From assembly GCF_027912675.1 (NCBI RefSeq), contig NZ_CP115757.1, forward strand, positions 2,942,501 through 3,006,500: DNA of 64,000 bases, in the 5' to 3' direction. A program made the translations under genes and the position numbers. The notes beneath the pieces were generated by a model, which saw only the letters and a program-made list of their open reading frames with translations, made no database searches and was not told the origin of the DNA. This DNA comes from Paracoccus sp. SCSIO 75233. Lineage in GTDB: Bacteria; Pseudomonadota; Alphaproteobacteria; Rhodobacterales; Rhodobacteraceae. Below are positions 37,192 to 45,415 of this stretch, piece by piece. Position 1 is the first letter of the stretch, and every line of letters starts with the position of its first letter.

Positions 37192-38295
37192 ATGGCCACG
37201 ATCCGCAAACGCACGCTGCCCTCGGGCCTGGTCCGCTGGCAGGTGGACTTCACCGACCAGGCGGGCAAACGCCGGTCCAGGATGTTCCCGCGCCGCAAGG
37301 ACGCCGATGTCTATCTGGTCAAAGTCCGCTCGCTGGTCGCCAACAACACTTATCTCGCCGACAGTGAAAGCACGACCGTGGCCGAAGCAGCGAAGGCTTG
37401 GCTGGACCATTGCGCGTTGCGCTGCCAGACCGGGCGGCGGATGGAGCGATCTACCCTGCGCGGCTACAGCGATTATGTGCGGCTGCACATCACCGCGCCC
37501 GGGATCGGCATCGGGGACAAGCTGATCGCTCAGCTGAGTCGCCGTCATGTCAATGAGTTCCGCGACCGCCTGCTTCTGAATGGCCGATCCGAACATCTGA
37601 CCCGGCGTGCGCTGTCGGTGCTGAAGCTGGTCCTCGACCATGCCATCGACAACGGCAAACTGTTCACCAATGCGGCGCAGGGCGTGCGGGTGATCAGGTC
37701 CGGCCGGATCGAGCACAAGGCCCCGGTGCCGTCAAAGGAGGCGATCCGCGCCCTGATCGGGGCGGCCGATGAGGGTCTCAAGCCGCATCTGATCGTCTCG
37801 GCCCTGGGCGGCCTGCGTGCCTCGGAACTGCGCGGCCTGCGCTGGCGGGACGTGGATTTTGACAACGGCTTCCTGCATATCCGCCAGCGCGCCGACGCCT
37901 ATAACCAGATCGGCGATCCGAAATCGCGGGCCGGGTTCCGCGACATCCCGGCCGGGCCGATGGTGCTGAACGCCCTGCGCAGCTGGAAACTGCGCTGCCC
38001 GAAGAGTGAGCTGGGCCTCGTCTTCCCCGCACCGCGCGGCGGCATCCTGCAGCACACCAATATCCAGAAGCTGTTTCGCAAGCTCTGCCGGGACGTCGAG
38101 GTGACCATGCGCTGGCACGACCTGCGCCACTTCGCGGTGTCGCTGTGGATCGAGCAGGGCTTTTCGATCAAGGAAGTGATGACCTTCGCCGGCCATTCCT
38201 CGATCCAGATGACCATGGAGCGCTACGGCCACCTCTTCCCCTCGCCCGACCACCAGAACGCGATGGCCATGGTTGAGGCGAAGCTGCTGGGGTGA
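37192..38295 (+). CDS. tyrosine site-specific integrase
   Basis: A 367-residue tyrosine recombinase. An N-terminal AP2-like arm-binding part (ATIRKRTLPSGLVRWQVDF) is followed by a core-binding SAM-like domain near 60-165. The catalytic domain has Arg in GGLRASELRGLRWRDVD, HDLRH in the C-terminal half, His in AGHSS and Tyr in MERYGHL. All catalytic residues are present. The ATG at 37192 follows GGAGG with 6-bp spacing; the frame is open further upstream without a ribosome-binding site. It points at the tRNA-fMet fragment starting 118 bp after its stop, the classic int-att arrangement. It is therefore the likely agent of the island's integration. Confidence 0.95.
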   Translation: MATIRKRTLPSGLVRWQVDFTDQAGKRRSRMFPRRKDADVYLVKVRSLVANNTYLADSESTTVAEAAKAWLDHCALRCQTGRRMERSTLRGYSDYVRLHITAPGIGIGDKLIAQLSRRHVNEFRDRLLLNGRSEHLTRRALSVLKLVLDHAIDNGKLFTNAAQGVRVIRSGRIEHKAPVPSKEAIRALIGAADEGLKPHLIVSALGGLRASELRGLRWRDVDFDNGFLHIRQRADAYNQIGDPKSRAGFRDIPAGPMVLNALRSWKLRCPKSELGLVFPAPRGGILQHTNIQKLFRKLCRDVEVTMRWHDLRHFAVSLWIEQGFSIKEVMTFAGHSSIQMTMERYGHLFPSPDHQNAMAMVEAKLLG

Positions 38296-38412
38296 TTACC
38301 GTTTCCTACCAAAGGCTTGCGGCTACTCCGTGCGGCACGTCACCGACATTGCGTGTCTGGAAATACTCTAATAGTCTGAAATCAAACAACTATATCTGCC
38401 GAAGCGGTGACC

Positions 38413-38464
38413 CTCATAACCTGAAGGTCGCAAGTTCAAATCTTGCCCCCGCAACCAAAAAATA
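38413..38464 (+). repeat. right direct repeat (putative attR): 3' half of a tRNA-fMet
   Basis: The sequence runs from the anticodon loop (CTCATAACC) through a T arm GCAAG-TTCAAAT-CTTGC to CCCCGCAACCA and seven more bases. It matches 1702-1753 at 48 of 52 positions. No D arm or 5' acceptor strand precedes it, so it is not a tRNA gene. The two T-stem changes relative to 1702-1753 are paired (U-A to C-G and G-C to A-U), so this half descends from a different functional tRNA-fMet allele. Confidence 0.75.
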
Positions 38465-38684
38465 CCCTAATATCAAACACTTGGATGGCGGCTGAAACAG
38501 TCAGACATCCCAATCATCACTTTACATCAACGCCACGTCAACGTTTGAAAAAGGCGCGTGGCAGTATCGGCTCGACTTCGCATGGTCGGGTGACCACCTC
38601 TCCTGACGCAATATTCCCGAAAGCTCTTGAACCCCATTGCGCGAGCGAGGATGGTAGGCAGCGTCCTAGAAAAGTCCTGCACTT

Positions 38685-39728
38685 ATGCTCTTCAGAGATT
38701 TGATTTCGACCTACGGTGCGTCGTTGGCGAACAAGTCCGCGCCGCACAATGACCCGGTTTGGCATCTCGGAAAAACCGACGAACAGCTGAATTTTCGTCA
38801 ATATACCATCGATGCGCTGCAGCAGGCAAAGGTCTATTTGCTCGATCACGCTGCGGCTGCCTATGCCGATACCCTGCATGACACGATTCAGGACAGAACC
38901 GAAGACGAGAACGTTGCTGCATTGACCTTCTTGGGAGAAGTCGAACCTCCCGGAAAGGTTGCATGGGCCGAGTTCGATTATCGCGAATTGGTCGCGGCGC
39001 GCGTCAGGCGAGGCTCTCCTGTAATAGAGCACCACGAAAACCCATCGGGCTCGGGGAAGCGCGGCTATCTGATCGATGATCGGGACACGAATGCTCTGAC
39101 GGTGACGATGTTCAGCTGCGACTCGCGGGGGAGGGTCGTCGATCCGTTTTTTACCTTGCGATTCGAGCGTCCTGAACAAGGTGGGCTTAACTCCTTTCAG
39201 CCTCAGATGCACAACTACATGGCCGACTTGATGTCCAAGCGTGGTATGGCGAAGGAAGAAATTTCCGGTCGCTCCCAGATCTCGTTGGTCGATACGGCCT
39301 CGGATCTCTTCATCCCCTACGCGCTATTCGCGATGCTGACTTCCCCGGACCTGGGCGGGATGATTCCGACAGAAGCTGTCACATTCTCACCAAAGGAGCT
39401 GAAGACCGCGCGCAAATTCGGGAAGTCGTGGATCCTTGGCGCTGGAAAGTCCCATCACACCATACGCATCGGCCCGCAAGCTGCGGCGCACATGCAGGAA
39501 CAGCGCGCGCGCCTCGAATTTGAACGCGTGGCGCGTAACGGCCGGAACGGTCCGATCCGTCATTGGGTGGCCGAACATGAGCGGCATTACCGGAGCGGCA
39601 AGGTCGTTCTGATCAAGGGACACCACCGAGGTCACGAGCCAGATCCGGGTGTTCCAACCCGGGTTATGGGTCCGAGATCGGAAGCGGCAGTGTTCGTATT
39701 GCCGCCCAAGGATCAATCAGGCATTTGA
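38685..39728 (+). CDS. hypothetical protein, 347 residues
   Basis: I do not recognise a family. The protein begins MLFRDLISTYGASLANKSAP and has a mixed alpha/beta composition. Its basic C-terminus (RHWVAEHERHYRSGKVVLIK, GHHRGHEPD) is rich in His and Arg, suggesting nucleic-acid or metal contact. No signal peptide or membrane segment is visible. It lies just outside the putative attR and before a small helix-turn-helix gene of opposite strand, in an accessory stretch that continues to the antiphage pair. A 224-residue frame on the other strand overlaps it but shows no family features. Confidence 0.6.
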   Translation: MLFRDLISTYGASLANKSAPHNDPVWHLGKTDEQLNFRQYTIDALQQAKVYLLDHAAAAYADTLHDTIQDRTEDENVAALTFLGEVEPPGKVAWAEFDYRELVAARVRRGSPVIEHHENPSGSGKRGYLIDDRDTNALTVTMFSCDSRGRVVDPFFTLRFERPEQGGLNSFQPQMHNYMADLMSKRGMAKEEISGRSQISLVDTASDLFIPYALFAMLTSPDLGGMIPTEAVTFSPKELKTARKFGKSWILGAGKSHHTIRIGPQAAAHMQEQRARLEFERVARNGRNGPIRHWVAEHERHYRSGKVVLIKGHHRGHEPDPGVPTRVMGPRSEAAVFVLPPKDQSGI

Positions 39729-39777
39729 GGCGTTGCCCTTGTTACCGTGACCTTGCAGCATGAAAATCCGGGCGGAA

Positions 39778-40104
39778 TCAGCGTCTCCTGTCATCCGGAT
39801 CCAACCTATCACGTTCCCGCTCGATTCGTCCGGCCATTGCCAGCAAGGTGATGAAAACTGCGTCGGAATGCCGGGCCAATGCGATCAGATGCTCGCCGCT
39901 TGGTCCTCGCTCCGCGGACATCCAGTATTTGACGGTCCGCTCGCTTGCACCGGTCCAGCGCATCGCGGTCTTGATCGCCCGGTGCGTCGGACCGAGGTCT
40001 GCGACCAGTGCGGCGGCGATTGCTTCCCTGTATTCCCCCGGAATTGCTGCCAGGTGCACAATTGTGCCCATTTCCGGCACAATTGTGCCCATCTTCACCC
40101 ACAT
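39778..40104 (-). CDS. small helix-turn-helix protein (phage-type regulator)
   Basis: 108 residues starting MWVKMGTIVPEMGTIV. Residues 40-75 (THRAIKTAMRWTGASERTVK, YWMSAERGPSGEHLIALARH) form a helix-turn-helix typical of small phage-like regulators, followed by a helical tail rich in Arg and Glu. The ATG at 40104 follows GAGGAGGGAAAG, which decides the start; the open frame upstream is shadow. The first 17 codons contain a tandem 21-bp unit that is also a pair of palindromes (see 40056-40089), suggesting autoregulation. The 416 bases upstream (40105-40520) hold no other gene that I can support. Confidence 0.7.
   Translation of the reverse strand: MWVKMGTIVPEMGTIVHLAAIPGEYREAIAAALVADLGPTHRAIKTAMRWTGASERTVKYWMSAERGPSGEHLIALARHSDAVFITLLAMAGRIERERDRLDPDDRRR
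40056..40089. promoter_or_regulatory. two GCACAATTGTGC palindromes spaced 21 bp
   Basis: Identical 12-bp perfect dyads at 40056-40067 and 40077-40088 (the second extends to GGCACAATTGTGCC, 40076-40089). Centre spacing is 21 bp, two helical turns, so both lie on one face. They sit inside codons 5-17 of the HTH gene and encode the repeated peptide MGTIV. Confidence 0.5.
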
Positions 40105-40520
40105 ACCCTTTCCCTCCTCGGCTAAACCTGAGTGGAAACATGAAAACGGCAGGTTCCAATTTGCATCCGGATCGGGCGTTCGGGGCGGTCGGCCCGGGGG
40201 TTGGCTCAGCCCGCAGTGCCGGAGGTGGCCGACGGCTAGGCCGCAGGTATCGGGAAAGTCAGGATGGGGACCCGGACCCGAAAGCGCGGGGAACGCAGGA
40301 GACGCCGGACCGTGGGCCGGATCGAGTGCGGGGTGGGGATGGCGGCGAACCCGTTCGGAGCCCACCGGGGTCGGCCAGCATATCGCCGACCAAGTGGATA
40401 TCCCGAAACTGGATATCCGAGATGACAGGTGGGCGCGCTGGTCTTCCTGGACGGACAGGTGGTCCGGCTTGGAGATGGTGCGCCCGAAGGGGTTAGCAGC
40501 CTGCTTTCAATTCAGCAGGC

Positions 40521-42992
40521 TCAAACTACGATGACCGTTCCAACTGCCGTCAATGCTTGGATAACAGCAGCGACCTCCGCATGAAGCTCACATTCCAGCT
40601 TTTCGGCATCTATTTCGACTACGAGAGAATACCGAACAGTGGGCAGCGCATCCTGCAACCGCGACTTTGCTTTCCACCAGCCGGTCACTGGATGCACGGC
40701 TATAAGATTTCGTCGGGCAAGATCCGAAGCCTTGCAAGTCAATTGGTCGATGTGCAGGGAGCCGACATCGCGTCGATTGCTTCCAAAATCCCATCCATCC
40801 TGCTCGTCGCTTTCTGGTTCGTCAGTTTGTTCGGCAGCCTTGCTGATCCTGGCGAGAAACTGAGCTTCGCTTTCGTCAGCACGATTCAGTTTGAAGCGCA
40901 GGTTGTGGGACGCGTACCGGTATCGATTGCCACGAGAGGGTTCTGACGGGTTAGGGGCAATGAACGTGCTCAGGGTGACGCGCAACGTGACATTCGCGTT
41001 GCCGAGCTTACGCAGCTCTTCTACTGGCCAAGGCAAGGTGAAGAGTTTCAGCTCATGATGAACATCGTTTCCGGTTTTGCCAGAAAGTGCATAGGGGGTG
41101 ATTGTGTCTTCGACGATCAGCGTTAATGCGTTCGAGGCGCTTCGCCTTGCGCGATCAAGATCTGGCACGCCATAGCCGTAGCGCTGAAATAGGGTGGCAA
41201 AGCTCCCCTTTGGCGGATTTGCGCCAGCGGGTAAGTGGGAACGCATTTGCGATGTCCATCTGGCGGAGGATACATAAAGGCCACGTACAGTTTCCGGCCA
41301 GAGCAAGGGATATTCCGACCAAAGTGTCGAAATTTGATTTGCAGCAAGGGCCGTTGCTGCACTGGTGTCAAAGGTGAAGCAGAATGATCTCTGCGGATAC
41401 CGGTGGTCGGTCGACAGCAAGGACAACCAACCATGCCGCATCGGTGGAGGACTGTTGCCGGTCGCCCAGTTTCCACCCTCAAGCACCACGTCCGGTTTCA
41501 AGGGCCAGTAGGACGACCACGAGGCAGTGCGCGAGGCAGGCGACAGATCACCGAACGGCGCGAGGGCTGCCGTACCTTCGCCAGCTGGAAGGGCTGTTTT
41601 TTCGGTATAGGCCCCAACGCACATTGCATTCCAGGCTTGTGCGGGCGCTTCAACTTCGTTGTCGGGGTGATCGCATCGATCAAGGTAATTGCCCGAACCG
41701 AAGGTGAAATTGTCCGTGTTGCCTGCGGAAATGAGGAGCAACCGTCTGACCTTTTGCTGACCTAGGACACCCGCAGCGAGCTCGTCGATGGCGCTCGACC
41801 AAGAGGTGGGCGCGCCGTCATGCGGGGTATCCTCGCTTGTCGTGGCTGGCATTGAAAAGATGCGTCGTCTTAACCAACGTGCTTCAACTGCATCGATCGC
41901 GTCACGGGTAACGGCCCCGAGAAGGTGGTGCGGGTTTTCGCCCGCATCAGGTAGCAGTTTGACCGATTCCAGCCGATGATGGATTTCGACCGGCTCCATC
42001 TGTTGAAGTTTGGTGGTGAGGTCGCCGAAGAGGGCAAGGCCGGCCATCTGGGTTCCGTGGCCTTTGATATCCTCTACTGCCCAACTCGGATCGGCAGCGT
42101 GACGATCATCAGACGACAAAGATGGCTGGATCAGGGGGTGAGCGCGACTGACCCCGGTATCCAGCAGAGTAATGAAGCCAGGATCAGCGTTTGGTGGATA
42201 GCTGGTTCGCTGGCCAAGCTCATCCACCCACGCAGCCTGTTCCTTCACAGGCAAACCTTCAAAGAAATCTGCCGTGACCGTTGGTGCGGCGAGCGCTCGG
42301 ACCCCTCCGATTTTCCGAACTGCGGTCGCGAGTGCATCTTGGGTTCCGTTCGCGACGATCACCACGTCTTCAGGAAATCTAAGCCATTCACTTCCCGGTT
42401 CGAGCCCGTATTCTGGCGCAACTTGAATAAATCGATCAACTTCATCTGGATTGAGCCAGATTTCCCAGAGCACGTCGACACCGGCCGCTGGAAATTTGTG
42501 GGAGGGGCTTCGCCATAAAGCGCGTAAGCCTGCTTCGGTGATAGCGGCCAAGCTCTGCACAAGATCGGCGTTCTTTGGCCTTCCTGGGATCAACTGACCA
42601 TTTTTTTCGCGGTCCGGGGTGTTCTCTGTTTTAAACTGGGCGACTTTCTTGCGAAAGGCCTCGACGCCTTTCTCTGTCGCGAAAATGGTCGCCTTATCCA
42701 GCCCGTCCTCTCGATATTTGCCTTCCTCGTATTTGAGCAGGTTGAGGTGTTTGGTGTCGAGGCTTGTTCGCTTCAGTTTTTCGCCCGCACGCCCGGAGAC
42801 CTCCAGATACAACCCTGGCAATCCGTCGGATTTAATATCGGGAAGCGCGTCAAGCGCGCGCAGCAAGATTTGAGCATGGGCCTCCCTATCCGGCACATCG
42901 CTCGGTCGCTTGCTGACTGGCGTACCTTTCCATTGGTATGGCTTACTTGCCCCGAGGTCCCTGAGATGAAAGTGACGCAGGTTTCTTGGCAT
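40521..42992 (-). CDS. ietS: subtilisin-like serine protease, IetS-type antiphage effector
   Basis: An 823-residue S8-family peptidase without signal peptide. The catalytic Asp is in FITLLDTGVSRAHPL, the His in VEDIKGHGTQMAGLAL, the oxyanion Asn in LLISAGNTDN and the Ser in TFDTSAATALAANQIS; the usual GTSMA is DTSAA here. Long N- and C-terminal extensions of unknown fold flank the protease. The ATG at 42992 overlaps the ATPase gene by 50 bp. An AAA ATPase followed by a cytoplasmic subtilase is the composition of IetAS, first described as a toxin-antitoxin-like pair in Agrobacterium and later shown to protect against phage. The protease is presumably the effector held in check by the ATPase (inference). 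Confidence 0.85.
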   Translation of the reverse strand: MPRNLRHFHLRDLGASKPYQWKGTPVSKRPSDVPDREAHAQILLRALDALPDIKSDGLPGLYLEVSGRAGEKLKRTSLDTKHLNLLKYEEGKYREDGLDKATIFATEKGVEAFRKKVAQFKTENTPDREKNGQLIPGRPKNADLVQSLAAITEAGLRALWRSPSHKFPAAGVDVLWEIWLNPDEVDRFIQVAPEYGLEPGSEWLRFPEDVVIVANGTQDALATAVRKIGGVRALAAPTVTADFFEGLPVKEQAAWVDELGQRTSYPPNADPGFITLLDTGVSRAHPLIQPSLSSDDRHAADPSWAVEDIKGHGTQMAGLALFGDLTTKLQQMEPVEIHHRLESVKLLPDAGENPHHLLGAVTRDAIDAVEARWLRRRIFSMPATTSEDTPHDGAPTSWSSAIDELAAGVLGQQKVRRLLLISAGNTDNFTFGSGNYLDRCDHPDNEVEAPAQAWNAMCVGAYTEKTALPAGEGTAALAPFGDLSPASRTASWSSYWPLKPDVVLEGGNWATGNSPPPMRHGWLSLLSTDHRYPQRSFCFTFDTSAATALAANQISTLWSEYPLLWPETVRGLYVSSARWTSQMRSHLPAGANPPKGSFATLFQRYGYGVPDLDRARRSASNALTLIVEDTITPYALSGKTGNDVHHELKLFTLPWPVEELRKLGNANVTLRVTLSTFIAPNPSEPSRGNRYRYASHNLRFKLNRADESEAQFLARISKAAEQTDEPESDEQDGWDFGSNRRDVGSLHIDQLTCKASDLARRNLIAVHPVTGWWKAKSRLQDALPTVRYSLVVEIDAEKLECELHAEVAAVIQALTAVGTVIVV

Positions 42993-43980
42993 GCTCGTCC
43001 GTCCCCAAGCCCTGCAACGCGCGGCGGCGCTGCAAAGCATCGATCAAATTTTTCGTTGCAATCTTGTTGGTGTCGCTGAGGACTGCTCGGCGTGCGGCGT
43101 CCTCCGCTGCAGCGACCACGTCCGCCGTCGAGAGATTGCGGGCGTGATCCGTGACCCGTTTCCAGCCTATTCGGCTCAACGAAAAACCGATCAGGCGGCG
43201 TTCAAGAGCTTGTTGAATCGCCGCAGCATCAGGCATTTCATAGGGCAGTACGAGATCAAAGCGCCGCAGCACGGCGCGGTCCAGAATACCAGGCAGGTTA
43301 GTCGTGGCAACAACAATGGACGGACCTGTGTCTTCGTCCATAAACTGAAGGAACGAATTCAGTACGCGGCGCGCTTCTCCAACATCGTTGTCGTTACTTC
43401 TTGCTGCTGCCAGTGCATCAATTTCGTCGAACAGATAGACACCGCGCGTGGTCTTGATTGCGTCGAATACCATCTTGAGCTTTTGAGCTGTTTCGCCCAT
43501 GAATTTGGTGATCAACCCGTGCAGCATGACTGAAAACAGCGGAAACTGGAGTTCGCCTGCCAATGCATGTGCACTTAGAGTTTTTCCAGTTCCCGGAGGC
43601 CCAGAGAAAAGCAGTCGGCGCCGTGGCTTCAGACCCTTTTCTTCAAGCTTTTCGCGCTGCCGGGTTTCGACAACGATGTGGGCCAGTTCTTCTTCTATCT
43701 GAAGAGGCAGAATCACATCCGCCAAACGCTCGGAGGGATAGGAAGCGGCGAGAAATTGCCCTAGGTCGCCACGAGGAGTCGCAAGCGGCGTGATTTCTGG
43801 CTTGCGCTTTGCGGGTGCTTTTTGGCCAGCCTCCGCCCATTGGCGAAGCTGTTCGGCCAGGCGCGTATGACCTTTTTGTTCCTCGGCCGCAGACAACTGC
43901 ATCGCCAGATCGTAAAAACGATCAGCGTTACCTTCAGCATGGCTTTTGACCAAGCCTATCAGTTGCTGCGCGGATGCCAT
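42943..43980 (-). CDS. ietA: AAA ATPase, IetA-type
   Basis: 345 residues. A helical N-terminus is followed by one AAA module: Walker A FSGPPGTGKTLSAHALAG near residue 130, Walker B GVYLFDEIDALAA near 185, sensor 1 IVVATTNLPGILD, and the arginine finger in LDRAVLRRFDLVLPY. The C-terminal lid has KNLIDALQRRRALQGLG. It overlaps the subtilase gene by 50 bp and is co-transcribed. Length and order fit IetA. In the known pair it acts as the partner that restrains or activates the protease. Confidence 0.85.
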   Translation of the reverse strand: MASAQQLIGLVKSHAEGNADRFYDLAMQLSAAEEQKGHTRLAEQLRQWAEAGQKAPAKRKPEITPLATPRGDLGQFLAASYPSERLADVILPLQIEEELAHIVVETRQREKLEEKGLKPRRRLLFSGPPGTGKTLSAHALAGELQFPLFSVMLHGLITKFMGETAQKLKMVFDAIKTTRGVYLFDEIDALAAARSNDNDVGEARRVLNSFLQFMDEDTGPSIVVATTNLPGILDRAVLRRFDLVLPYEMPDAAAIQQALERRLIGFSLSRIGWKRVTDHARNLSTADVVAAAEDAARRAVLSDTNKIATKNLIDALQRRRALQGLGTDEHAKKPASLSSQGPRGK

Positions 43981-44096
43981 ACGTGCCCTCTGCCGATCTC
44001 GATAGATCCTGATCTATATCTGTACACGGCGTTTCCCAGTCACGCTAGATGCCCCCAGGTTTGTTGACGAGCGCTGTTGCGAGGATGACTCGGCGG

Positions 44097-44483
44097 CTAC
44101 CTGCTCGGGCCGCACGCCCGCGCCCGCGCTCGCAGCACGGCACAGTCCGCGATCATCCCGACCAGGGCCGCACCTTCCGGCAGCGCCTCCAACTCCACCG
44201 CCGCCGGGTCCCGTTCCGCCTGATCGTAAGCCACTACAGGCGGACAGACTACGCAGCCCGGACCAGAACCACCCGTTGCGCAGGCGGTCAGTAAGCTCGA
44301 GGCGATCAGGAGGGCGGTTGCTGGATGCCTCCAGCATGCGGCGTGGCGACCGGCGGTTTCAACAAAACGTCGCAGGTTAAGGAGCCCGTCGAACAGGCGC
44401 AGGGCCTCATTTTGGGTGACATATTTCTTCGCCTGCGCCGCCATCAGATTTGGCGGCCGCAGGTTTGTGGTCCTGTCGGACAT
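44097..44483 (-). pseudogene. prophage remnant: DUF2793 N-terminus joined to Rz1-like lipoprotein part
   Basis: 128 residues in two unrelated parts. The first 38 (NLRPPNLMAAQAKKYVTQNE, ALRLFDGLL) match the start of DUF2793 phage tail proteins. The remainder has a hydrophobic segment with a lipobox (ATALLIASSLLTACATGG) and CPPVVAYDQAERDP, as in small Rz1-like or lysis-associated phage lipoproteins. The join probably marks a deletion inside an old prophage. Neither part can work as in the parent proteins, since the lipoprotein signal is now internal. The flank to 44728 may carry further decayed phage sequence that I could not identify. Confidence 0.6.
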
Positions 44484-44728
44484 TCTTGCTGCCGGTCTTC
44501 AGAGTTGAGGGTTGGTGGTGCGCGCGGTGCGGCGCCTGACACGGGTCGAAGGCTGGCAGGTGCGAATGGTCAGGCTGCCGCCGGGCGCTAGCATTGCGCC
44601 CCAATCGGCGATCTGTTGGGCGGAGGTGTAGTGCGCCGAATTGGTGCTCGTCTCAAGGCATCCCAATACGGTAGGGTTCGTTCTGGCCGAGTTAGAACGG
44701 CCAGTTAAATCGCGGTGAGCGCCGATAA

Positions 44729-45253
44729 TCAGCGGACGACGAAATGGAGTATTGCGTCAGCCTTCTCCCGTTCCAGTAGCGCACGCTTACGCCGATATCC
44801 CCACCGATAGCCCGAGGTCGAACCGTCTTTCTTGATCACGCGGTGGCAGGGGATCAGGATGGCGATACCGTTCGCCGCGATGGCTGCGGTGACGTCGCGG
44901 GCGTCCTTCCTGCCGAGTTTCGCGGCGAGGGTGCCGTAATTGGTTGTCTCACCGGCGGGAATGTCGCGCAGCATCTGCCAGACTTGGCGTTCATAGTTTG
45001 AGCCTCGCGGGTCGAGCGGGATACCTGCACCAGACTGAGGGTGATCAATCACGTTTGACAGCGTCTCGATCAGGTCTGCCAGTGCGTCTTGATCTTCTTT
45101 CATGGTCGCACCGGGAAGCCTTTGCATAAGAGTGTCTAAAGCGGCTGCGCGCTTGTCGGCGAATTCAAAAGCAACGATACCGGTTGGCGATGTGGCCACG
45201 ATAAATTCGCCAAGCGAACTTTCGCCCCATGCGTATGAGATTTGTTCGGACAT
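44729..45253 (-). CDS. ogt: methylated-DNA-protein-cysteine methyltransferase
   Basis: A 174-residue suicide alkyltransferase that removes O6-alkylguanine lesions. The active-site motif ILIPCHRVIKKDGSTSGYRWG is complete, with the accepting Cys in PCHRV, and the helix-turn-helix part with the Arg finger precedes it (YGTLAAKLGRKDARDVTAAI). The ATG at 45253 follows AAGGAG. It is separated by a terminator from the larger alkylation-repair operon. It carries its own Ada-box-like site at 45319-45331, 66 bp before the start, which implies the same induction. Confidence 0.93.
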   Translation of the reverse strand: MSEQISYAWGESSLGEFIVATSPTGIVAFEFADKRAAALDTLMQRLPGATMKEDQDALADLIETLSNVIDHPQSGAGIPLDPRGSNYERQVWQMLRDIPAGETTNYGTLAAKLGRKDARDVTAAIAANGIAILIPCHRVIKKDGSTSGYRWGYRRKRALLEREKADAILHFVVR

Positions 45254-45318
45254 GATCTCTGCTCCTTTTTCAGTTGCCTTGAACATAGTCCGTGTCTTCG
45301 TCTGTGACGCTCCGCGCC

Positions 45319-45331
45319 TTACTTTCAAATT
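45319..45331 (-). promoter_or_regulatory. Ada-box-like site before ogt
   Basis: On the minus strand AAT-N6-GTAA, followed by G, three bases and CGGAG. It shares most of its sequence with the site before ada (47295-47307) and lies 66 bp upstream of the ogt start. E. coli Ada boxes are AAT-N6-GCAA. Confidence 0.55.
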
Positions 45332-45360
45332 CGCACGCCACGCATGACAAGAATTAAAAC

Positions 45361-45398
45361 GCCCGGCACCTGCGATGAATGGACCGCGGTTGCCGGGC
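45361..45398 (-). terminator. terminator at the end of the Ada operon
   Basis: TGCCGGGC (45391-45398) pairs perfectly with GCCCGGCA (45361-45368) across a 22-nt loop; on the minus strand GTTTTAATT follows. It lies between the 2OG-oxygenase stop and the ogt promoter. Confidence 0.6.
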
Positions 45399-45415
45399 AT
45401 CAGTTTATCATTGGA

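Noticed and set aside
38335..38458. A second complete tRNA-fMet gene
   Set aside because: Only the 3' half from the anticodon loop onward is present; the upstream bases cannot form a D arm or acceptor strand.
38538..39212. A 224-residue minus-strand frame
   Set aside because: It overlaps the longer plus-strand 347-residue frame, has no ribosome-binding site and no family features.
40394..40420. Two GGATATCC palindromes 15 bp apart downstream of the subtilase gene
   Set aside because: Short, common hexamer-type dyads without a nearby promoter or regulator; could be chance.
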